This document shows positions 12,317 through 17,326 of a stretch of 17,326 bases of DNA, piece after piece. Positions within the stretch are counted from its first letter, which is position 1. Each line of letters begins with the position of its first letter. Position numbers and translations under genes: made by a program. Below the pieces are notes generated by a model, which saw nothing but the letters and a program-made list of their open reading frames with translations, was not told where the DNA came from and did no database searches. The DNA comes from JAWWPY01 sp036394075 (GTDB taxonomy: Bacteria; Actinomycetota; Actinomycetes; Streptosporangiales; Streptosporangiaceae), in NCBI GenBank assembly GCA_036394075.1, contig DASWFT010000684.1, forward strand, positions 1 through 17,326, in the 5' to 3' direction.

Positions 12317-14649
12317 CAATCGAGCGCAGTGTTTCCACGGAGATCTGGCGGGACCCGGCCGCCGCGGCGGCCGAGCGGGTGCGTGACCTGATCGCGCGGA
12401 TGACCATCCGAGAGAAGGTCGCCCAGCTTTACGGCGTATGGGTAGGCATCGATGCCGTGGACGGTGACGTCGCGCCGCACCAGCATGACGTCGTCTCGGC
12501 GCCCGCCGACTGGGGCACGCTGATTGGTGACGGCATCGGGCAGCTCACCCGTGCCTTCGGCACCGCTCCGGTCGATCCGGTCGAAGGCGCGCGGGCCGTG
12601 GCGCGCAGCCAGCGCCAGATCGTGGCCACAGGGCGCCTCGGCATTCCGGCGATGGTGCACGAGGAGTGCCTGACCGGGCTGGCGGCCTGGCAGGCCCCGG
12701 CCTACCCGTCGCCGCTGTGCTGGGGAGCGAGCTTCGATCCCGATCTTGTCCAGCGGATGAGCGCGCAGATCGGCCGCACGCTGCGCCGCCTCGGCGTGCA
12801 CCAGGGCCTGGCACCGGTCCTGGATGTGGTGCGGGATCTGCGCTGGGGCCGGGTCGAGGAGGCGATCGGCGAAGATCCCTACCTGGTCGGAGTGATCGGC
12901 AGTGCATACGTGCGCGGGCTTGAGTCAGCGGGCGTGGTGTCGACGCTGAAGCACTTCGTCGGCTACTCCGCCTCGCGGGCCGGGCGGAACATGGCGCCCG
13001 TCTCGATCGGCCCGCGCGAGCTCGCCGACGTGCTGCTGCCGCCGTTCGAAATGGCGCTGCGCGCGGGTGCCCGGTCGGTGATGAATTCCTACAACGACCT
13101 CGATGGCGTGCCGGTGGCGGCGGACGCCGCGTTGCTGACCACATTGCTCCGTGGCACGTACGGCTTCACCGGGACGGTCGTCTCCGATTACTTCGCGGTG
13201 TCTTTCCTGCAGACCATGCACGGTGCGGCCGCCAGCCGTGGCGAGGCCGCGGGCCTGGCGCTGCAAGCGGGCATCGACGTGGAACTGCCGACCGCGGACT
13301 GTTACCGCGAGCCGCTGATTGATGGCATCGAGTCCGGGAGCGTCGATGCCGCGCTGGTCGATCGCGCCGTCGAGCGGGTTCTCACGCAGAAATGCGAGCT
13401 CGGCCTGCTAGACGCCGGCTGGTCCACGGAACCGCAGGTCGCCGACGGTGAGCGCCTTGACGACGAGGAGTCGCGCTCGCTGGCCCGGCTCGTGGCGCAG
13501 CGCTCGGTCGTCTTGCTGCGCAATGACGGGATCCTGCCGCTGGCCGCTGGCCGCCGGGTCGCCGTCGTCGGGCCACGGGCGCATGAGGCCAGCGCCATGC
13601 TCGGCTGCTACTCGTTCCCCGTGCACGTCGGCGTGCACTACCCGGACGTCCCGATGGGGATCGACGTGCCAACCATGCTGGACGCGCTGTGCGCCGACCC
13701 AGCCGAGTACGCCGTCAGCTACGCACAGGGCTGCCCAGTGCTGGGCGGCGATGACGTCGGCATCGCCGTCGCGGTGCATGCCGCGCGCAACGCCGAGGTC
13801 TGTGTCGCCGTGCTCGGCGACCGCTCCGGCCTCTTCGGCGCCGGGACGTCCGGGGAGGGCTGCGATGCGCCCGACCTGCGGCTGCCCGGCCGGCAGGAGG
13901 AACTGCTCGAGGCGCTGCTGGCCACGGACACGCCGGTGGTCCTCGTGCTGCTGGCCGGCCGGCCGTACGAGCTCTCCCGCCAGGTGGACCGGCTCGCCGC
14001 CGTGGTCTGCGGGTTCTTCCCCGGCGAGGAGGGTGCCGCCGCCCTGGCGGACGTCCTCAGCGGCCGGGTCAACCCGTCAGGAAGGCTTCCGGTCAGCTTC
14101 CCCGCCGGCGGCGCGAATCAGCCGGCCAGCTACCTTGCACCATGCCTGGGCCAGCGCGGCACGGTCAGCAGCGTCGATCCGACGCCGGTCTTTCCCTTTG
14201 GCCACGGGCTTTCCTACGCCCCAGCCACCTGGATTGACATAACGAAACGTTCTCCCGAACTGTGGCCCACCGATGGCACCTGCCAGCTGGCAGTCACCCT
14301 GCGCAACGAGGCAGCGATTCCCACGACCGAGGTTATCCAGGTGTACCTGCACGACCCGGTGGCCGAGGTGGCCCGCCCGGTGGCGCAACTGATCGCCGCC
14401 ACCCGGGTGGAGCTGCCACCGGGGGAGCAGCGGACTGCCGTCATCGACCTGCACGCCGACCTCACCTGCTACACCGGGCGATCGGGCCGCCGCCAGGTCG
14501 ACCCGGGCGAGGTGGAGCTGCGGATCGGGGCGTCGAGCACTGACATCCGGTCGGTGCTCCGGTGCACGCTCACCGGGCCGCGCCGGGAAGTCGGCTTCGA
14601 CCGGGTCCTGGAGCCGGTGATCACGCTGCTCCCGACGACTGAGCGATGA
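12313..14649 (+). CDS. Glycoside hydrolase family 3 enzyme (beta-xylosidase / beta-glucosidase type)
   Basis: This 778-residue enzyme hydrolyses terminal beta-linked sugars with retention. The N-terminal barrel carries VHEECLTG, RWGRVEEAIGEDPYLVG, STLKHFVGYS and VVSDYF, where Asp292 is the likely nucleophile. The second domain begins near RSVVLLRNDGILPLA and has the likely acid/base Glu515 in GTSGEGCDAPDLRLPG. A fibronectin-III-like C-terminal domain follows FGHGLSYAPATWIDI. There is no signal peptide, so it acts in the cytoplasm on imported oligosaccharides. HEECLTG and PSPLCWGASFDPDLV resemble actinobacterial beta-xylosidases such as BxlA, but beta-glucosidase is possible. The frame is open to 12190, but that part is the repeated control block; GTG 12313 overlaps the leader ORF stop and precedes TIERSVSTEIWRDP. 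Its operator copy suggests control by the adjacent LacI regulator. Confidence 0.92.
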   Translation: MTIERSVSTEIWRDPAAAAAERVRDLIARMTIREKVAQLYGVWVGIDAVDGDVAPHQHDVVSAPADWGTLIGDGIGQLTRAFGTAPVDPVEGARAVARSQRQIVATGRLGIPAMVHEECLTGLAAWQAPAYPSPLCWGASFDPDLVQRMSAQIGRTLRRLGVHQGLAPVLDVVRDLRWGRVEEAIGEDPYLVGVIGSAYVRGLESAGVVSTLKHFVGYSASRAGRNMAPVSIGPRELADVLLPPFEMALRAGARSVMNSYNDLDGVPVAADAALLTTLLRGTYGFTGTVVSDYFAVSFLQTMHGAAASRGEAAGLALQAGIDVELPTADCYREPLIDGIESGSVDAALVDRAVERVLTQKCELGLLDAGWSTEPQVADGERLDDEESRSLARLVAQRSVVLLRNDGILPLAAGRRVAVVGPRAHEASAMLGCYSFPVHVGVHYPDVPMGIDVPTMLDALCADPAEYAVSYAQGCPVLGGDDVGIAVAVHAARNAEVCVAVLGDRSGLFGAGTSGEGCDAPDLRLPGRQEELLEALLATDTPVVLVLLAGRPYELSRQVDRLAAVVCGFFPGEEGAAALADVLSGRVNPSGRLPVSFPAGGANQPASYLAPCLGQRGTVSSVDPTPVFPFGHGLSYAPATWIDITKRSPELWPTDGTCQLAVTLRNEAAIPTTEVIQVYLHDPVAEVARPVAQLIAATRVELPPGEQRTAVIDLHADLTCYTGRSGRRQVDPGEVELRIGASSTDIRSVLRCTLTGPRREVGFDRVLEPVITLLPTTER

Positions 14650-14979
14650 TCACCGGCCGCCCCGCTGCCCCGCGGCTTGACGGCCGACCCGCAACCCCCA
14701 CCGGGTGTCCCGTGACAGATAAGTCGGCCCACCACCCTTGCTCTGACCTGGGCGGGCCAACTCGGATGGCAGGCGAGAGGTTGATCGTTTGCCATCCAAG
14801 CTGGCCCGCCCAGGTCGAAACCTGCGCCTGTGCCCTCAACCGGGCCCGACCTCAGCGCCACAGTCGGCCCTACGAGCTGGAGAAATGCCCTGACTGGGCC
14901 AAGTAGTTGGCGCGGCGGAGGCAACGGGCCGGTTTGGATGGCAACGGGCCGAGATATCTGGCAGCGGACAACGGAGCTG
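14650..14979. other. Non-coding gap between GH3 and the VOC gene
   Basis: No credible gene is seen here. It holds the long hairpin at 14745-14816, a direct repeat GCAACGGGCC (14921-14930 and 14941-14950) and, between these, TTGGATGGCAA (14934-14944), which repeats part of the hairpin arm in opposite orientation. Open frames in this stretch lack ribosome sites and homology. Confidence 0.6.
14745..14816. repeat. Long imperfect inverted repeat (terminator or palindromic element)
   Basis: Arms 14745-14771 and 14790-14816 are 27 bases each. The outer 15 (GACCTGGGCGGGCCA) and inner 8 (GGATGGCA) pair perfectly, with four unpaired bases between them and an 18-base loop. It sits between two convergent genes, 95 bases after the GH3 stop, so it could terminate both. 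Its length and the nearby extra copy of the inner arm also suggest a dispersed palindromic repeat or a small non-autonomous element. Confidence 0.75.
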
Positions 14980-15369
14980 TCAGCCGCCGGGGACGCCGCG
15001 CTCGATGCAGAACTCGTTGCCCTCGGGGTCGGCCAGCACTACCCAGCCCTTCCCGTCGGGGCGCCGGTGGTCGTCGACGAGGGTGGCGCCGAGAGCGATG
15101 ACCCGCTCTACTTCCGCATCCCGGGCCTGAGGAGTCGGATTATCAGGCGTCAGGTCGAGATGGACGCGGTTCTTGACCTGCTTGGCTTCCGGCACGCGCA
15201 TGAAAAGCAGGTTGGCGGATCCGTCTGGGGCGACAAGCAGGCCCTCTGGATCGTCAGGGTGGTTGGTGTTGTCTGGGTCCTCACGGAACCCCGTAACCTG
15301 CGACCAGAACCCGGCCAGCAGGTAGGGGTCGCGACAGTCGAAAGTGATGGTCCTGATCCGGACGGTCAT
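14980..15369 (-). CDS. VOC-family protein (glyoxalase/bleomycin-resistance-like)
   Basis: This small cytoplasmic protein of the vicinal-oxygen-chelate superfamily has 129 residues. The two half-domains are clear: TITFDCRDPYLLAGFWSQVTGF at the start, and VHLDLTP then ALGATLVDDHRRPDGKGWVVLADPEGNEFCI at the end. The position of HLDL and the Glu of GNEF matches metal-ligand sites in the family, although the first-strand ligand position is Asp rather than His (FDCRD), so metal binding is uncertain. Members include glyoxalases, antibiotic-binding proteins and dioxygenases; this one looks like the single-domain glyoxalase-like group of unknown substrate. AGGGAG lies eight bases before ATG 15369 and an in-frame stop at 15387 fixes the start. 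It is preceded by two overlapping mini-ORFs. It converges on GH3. Confidence 0.88.
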   Translation of the reverse strand: MTVRIRTITFDCRDPYLLAGFWSQVTGFREDPDNTNHPDDPEGLLVAPDGSANLLFMRVPEAKQVKNRVHLDLTPDNPTPQARDAEVERVIALGATLVDDHRRPDGKGWVVLADPEGNEFCIERGVPGG

Positions 15370-15384
15370 GCGATGGCTCCCTGT

Positions 15385-15420
15385 TCACGAGATGCCGTCC
15401 GCGCCCGGAGCCTTGGTCAC
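15385..15420 (-). CDS. Possible 11-codon mini-ORF 2 upstream of the VOC gene
   Basis: GTG 15420 overlaps the stop of mini-ORF 1 (GTGA) and encodes VTKAPGADGIS, ending 15 bases before the VOC start. Its stop lies in the VOC reading frame. The peptide is unrecognised; it may be a leader or chance. Confidence 0.2.
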   Translation of the reverse strand: MTKAPGADGIS

Positions 15421-15452
15421 CCGGTCGCGGAGGCGCGAAATCCGGTTGTCAT
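15417..15452 (-). CDS. Possible 11-codon mini-ORF 1 upstream of the VOC gene, with a strong ribosome site
   Basis: ATG 15452 is preceded nine bases upstream by the purine run GGAGGAAGGAGG (15473 down to 15462), the best ribosome site in the window. It encodes MTTGFRASATG and ends at TGA 15417-15419, which overlaps the next mini-ORF. A strong site before so short a frame suggests a leader peptide or the stump of a disrupted gene. Confidence 0.3.
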   Translation of the reverse strand: MTTGFRASATG

Positions 15453-15473
15453 GATCGAACGCCTCCTTCCTCC

Positions 15474-15780
15474 AGAGCCGCCAATTTTGGCTGGCCACAG
15501 ACTGTCACACCGGGCGCACCATAGCCAGGGATTTACCCGTCGGCCGCCTCCGTAGCAGGCGGCGGATGCCTGGTTCGCCCTGCAGGCCATCCCACAGATG
15601 CGGTTCGAGGTTCAGTCCTGCACGTAATGCGAAGCGTGGTAGAACCTTCACCGAGCCATCTGTCGCGGATTGGTTAGTAAAGCGGCCTTCGTCTAGCAAT
15701 CCCCAAGACTGCCTGCGATCATGTCGCTTCGAGGGGTTAGTCTGCAGTTGGCTCTTGAGGTACAGGGCAAGGGATGGGTC
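15474..15780. other. Gap between the VOC leader and the membrane protein gene
   Basis: No secure gene is seen. A small palindrome GCCAATTTTGGC lies at about 15480-15491. A 64-codon frame on the minus strand (15505-15699, TTG start) has mixed third positions unlike the neighbours and no recognised domain. Base use here is less GC-biased than in the flanking operons, suggesting decayed or acquired DNA. Confidence 0.4.
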
Positions 15781-16560
15781 ATGCCGGGTTGGGTTGCGAG
15801 CGTTGCCTTGACCGCCCTCTTGTCCATGGTCTCCTCGTGGGCTTTCCTGGTGGTCCGCTGCCGGGGATTAGGACGGCCTTTTGGCCCTACCAGCAAGTGG
15901 TGGGCGTTCGCGGTTGTCATCATCACCGGCGCCATCGCCACCGGTCTGGGTGTGGCCGTCGCTGCCGCAGGTCATCACCTCCGCGCGGCTTATATTGGGC
16001 TGATCGTGCCAAGCGGACTATGGCTCGGGAAGGTCGCGGAGCAGCGGCACAGCCGACTGCGGGGCAGGTGGCGGCCGGAAGCAGAAAAGCTGGCTGGCTG
16101 GCTCACGTTCTTCGTCCGCCGGATGGATGACCGGATAGGCGACGACCTGGAAGTGTGGTGCGACGAGAGGCTGCGCGCCGCTTGCGGGAGCCCGGCGGTA
16201 CTCGGGCAAGCCACGATCTACTACCACGAGCGGATAGTCGCCAGGTGGCCCAAAGGCGATCGGCGGCGTCAGGCGCTTGATCGCGCGAAGGATTCGATCC
16301 TGCACAAGGTCGGGGTGGTACAGGGGATCAACCTGGGCACCACCCAGCTGGAAGCGCGGCTGAAAGCCCACCCATCCACCAGGGCCTTGGTGGGCAAGTA
16401 CACACGCAAGGAACTCGAGGGCAGGCTGCTGGACTCGGCAGAAAACGAACTTCGCGTCATGCTGGCGGATGAGTACCGCCGAGGGCGCGGCAAGCTCCTG
16501 ATTTATGGGCTACTCGCCCCGGGCACCCTGCGGTCCAGGGCGGGTTCCGCCCCTGGCTGA
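15781..16560 (+). CDS. Membrane-anchored protein of unknown function
   Basis: I do not recognise a family. From ATG 15781 it has 259 residues. The first helix covers about residues 3-26 (VASVALTALLSMVSSWAFLV), the second about 39-62 (WAFAVVIITGAIATGLGVAV) and the third about 67-84 (AAYIGLIVPSGLWLGKV). The rest, about 175 residues, is a charged, mostly helical soluble domain rich in Arg, Lys and Glu, including KAHPSTRALVGKYTRKELEG and ENELRVMLADEYRRGRGK. AAGGGA lies about seven bases before ATG 15781. The frame is open to 15721, but that earlier ATG has no ribosome site. Coding is supported by length, helix pattern and codon bias. It converges on the XRE regulator gene with 40 bases between. 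A membrane-tethered regulatory or stress role would be speculation. Confidence 0.7.
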   Translation: MPGWVASVALTALLSMVSSWAFLVVRCRGLGRPFGPTSKWWAFAVVIITGAIATGLGVAVAAAGHHLRAAYIGLIVPSGLWLGKVAEQRHSRLRGRWRPEAEKLAGWLTFFVRRMDDRIGDDLEVWCDERLRAACGSPAVLGQATIYYHERIVARWPKGDRRRQALDRAKDSILHKVGVVQGINLGTTQLEARLKAHPSTRALVGKYTRKELEGRLLDSAENELRVMLADEYRRGRGKLLIYGLLAPGTLRSRAGSAPG

Positions 16561-16600
16561 CCACGCGCTGGCGAGTTCCTCCGGCCTGCTGACCGTCAGA

Positions 16601-16984
16601 TCAGCGGCGAACGTGCTGCAGGTCAGCGGCGGATGTCATGGGATGTTGCTGGTCCGCCGAGACTTCCATGGGGGGGCGTTCACCGGTGCCGCTGCTGTCC
16701 TCGCGGTGCAGTTGCACCTCGAACTGCGCATCAACCGCGGCGGCGAGGCTGGCCAGCGTGCGCAGGGTTATATTCTCCCCGCCCGACAGGACCTGGCTCA
16801 CCCGGCCCGGGGAGACCCCCATGCGGCTAGCAAGGTCGGCCCGCGACAGGCCCAGGATCCGCATCTTCCAGGTGATCTCGTCCGTCACCTGCATCGTGAG
16901 GCGGGTAAGCTCTTCTTCGACCCGGTCTTCACTGGCCGCCTGCTCGGAGAGGGTATGCCGGCGCAGATCTAGGGATCGTCTCAT
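16601..16984 (-). CDS. XRE-family helix-turn-helix regulator (antitoxin-like)
   Basis: This 127-residue protein has a single lambda-Cro/XRE DNA-binding domain. Helices 2 and 3 are at about residues 46-67 (LSRADLASRMGVSPGRVSQV), followed by LSGGENITLRTLASLAAAVD, the typical end of the domain. The N-terminal 35 residues are charged and probably helical (EDRVEEELTRLTMQVTDEI), and the C-terminus is polar and probably disordered. Such proteins act as antitoxins (HigA-like) or small repressors. GAGAGGG lies nine bases before ATG 16984. No toxin gene is seen on either side: the downstream neighbour is a convergent membrane protein and the divergent side holds only a 43-codon frame. The AT-rich inverted repeat just upstream is a likely autoregulatory operator. 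Confidence 0.85.
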   Translation of the reverse strand: MRRSLDLRRHTLSEQAASEDRVEEELTRLTMQVTDEITWKMRILGLSRADLASRMGVSPGRVSQVLSGGENITLRTLASLAAAVDAQFEVQLHREDSSGTGERPPMEVSADQQHPMTSAADLQHVRR

Positions 16985-17007
16985 CGGGTTGTCCCTCTCC
17001 CAGGCGG

Positions 17008-17041
17008 TTTAGTCATAGCTAAAGCTTAAGGCATGACTAAA
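17008..17041. promoter_or_regulatory. AT-rich inverted-repeat operator/promoter of the XRE gene
   Basis: TTTAGTCAT (17008-17016) and ATGACTAAA (17033-17041) are perfect inverted arms 16 bases apart. Inside, TTTAG (17008-17012) and CTAAA (17019-17023) make a second, closer inverted repeat. The strongly AT-rich stretch stands out from the surroundings and lies 24 bases upstream of the XRE start, where an autorepressor would bind. The right arm includes the ATG of the divergent small ORF. Confidence 0.6.
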
Positions 17042-17164
17042 GCTAGTAGCCCCGAAGTTAGGAAACAATGGCTCATACTGGCCGCAGACGTCTGGATGCA
17101 AGGCTGTAATCATCGCCTCGGCCAGGGTCGGCGGACGGGCGGGCGGAGCCCGCGCCTCGTGTGA
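17033..17164 (+). CDS. Possible truncated 43-residue ORF divergent from the XRE gene
   Basis: ATG 17033 opens MTKASSPEVRKQWLILAADV and then WMQGCNHRLG before running into the repeat region, with a stop at 17162-17164. The first 25 codons look protein-like and use more A/T than the neighbours; the rest is simply the GC repeat. It would share the XRE operator. It may be the surviving 5' end of a partner gene or a chance frame. I do not recognise it. Confidence 0.25.
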   Translation: MTKASSPEVRKQWLILAADVWMQGCNHRLGQGRRTGGRSPRLV

Positions 17165-17226
17165 GCCGGGGAACCGCAGCCGGGCCGTGTGCAGTGCGGC
17201 GGAGCCCGCGCCTCCTGTGAGCCGGG
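17143..17226 (+). repeat. Degenerate tandem repeat, about 56-bp unit
   Basis: A 28-base segment beginning GCGGAGCCCGCGCCT occurs at 17143-17170 and 17199-17226 with one mismatch. The following spacers (GAACCGCAGCC..., GAACGCCAGCC..., both leading to GCAGTGC) are also alike, so the true unit is about 56-60 bases in two copies. The stretch from 17165 to 17326 has no credible gene. Confidence 0.7.
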
Positions 17227-17326
17227 AGAACGCCAGCCAATCGGTGCGTGCGCAGTGCCGGTGGCGCCCCCGGCCTGTCCTAGCCGGAGGAGGCGGACCA
17301 GGAAGAAACCGGTCTGGGCGGCGGTT

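Noticed and set aside
15598..15625. tRNA-like GGTTCGA segment
   Set aside because: No acceptor or anticodon stems could be folded around it.
15505..15699. 64-codon minus-strand frame with a TTG start
   Set aside because: No convincing ribosome site, mixed third-position bases and no recognised domain; kept only as a note in the gap entry.
17143..17326. Group II intron or retron RNA
   Set aside because: Some words resemble intron domains but no domain V hairpin or reverse transcriptase is present in the window.

Overview
The window is very GC-rich, uses GTG starts freely, has strong G/C at third codon positions, and carries a two-permease sugar ABC system without its own ATPase. This points to an Actinomycetota chromosome, probably a mycelial or Streptosporangiales/Streptomyces-like lineage; I cannot place it further. 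No rRNA, tRNA, CRISPR array or complete insertion sequence was seen.

Left edge (1-1732): the N-terminal part of a flavodoxin-type FMN reductase on the minus strand, an internally deleted and frameshifted VOC gene remnant, and an aldo/keto reductase ending at an imperfect palindrome.

Dihydroxyacetone (DHA) region (1733-7510): a DHA kinase system with its own phosphotransfer chain. HPr and DhaM form one leftward pair. A MIP-family channel, DhaK, DhaL and a PTS enzyme I form a second leftward operon. An IclR-family regulator lies between them, divergent from dhaM. The same 17-bp sequence (16 of 17 identical) sits before dhaM/iclR and before the channel gene, so one IclR operator probably governs both transcripts. 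The inferred flow is PEP to EI to HPr to DhaM to DhaL-ADP, which then phosphorylates DHA held on DhaK.

Sugar region (7626-14649): two ABC permeases and a lipoprotein solute-binding protein read leftward. A LacI-family regulator and a glycoside hydrolase family 3 enzyme read rightward. An 88-89 bp block carrying promoter, putative operator and the regulator's start codon occurs twice, before lacI and before the GH3 gene. The set resembles actinobacterial beta-xyloside or beta-glucoside uptake loci such as bxl. The lacI mRNA looks leaderless, and the second block copy creates an 11-codon leaderless mini-ORF whose stop overlaps the GH3 start.

Right edge (14650-17326): a large hairpin, a VOC-family protein preceded by two overlapping mini-ORFs, an unrecognised membrane-anchored protein, an XRE-type regulator with an AT-rich inverted-repeat operator, a possible 43-codon divergent ORF and a short degenerate tandem repeat.

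I found no clearly new defence or mobile system. The most distinctive observations are the duplicated promoter with a leaderless coupling ORF, and the self-contained DHA-kinase phosphorelay with an unusual enzyme I.
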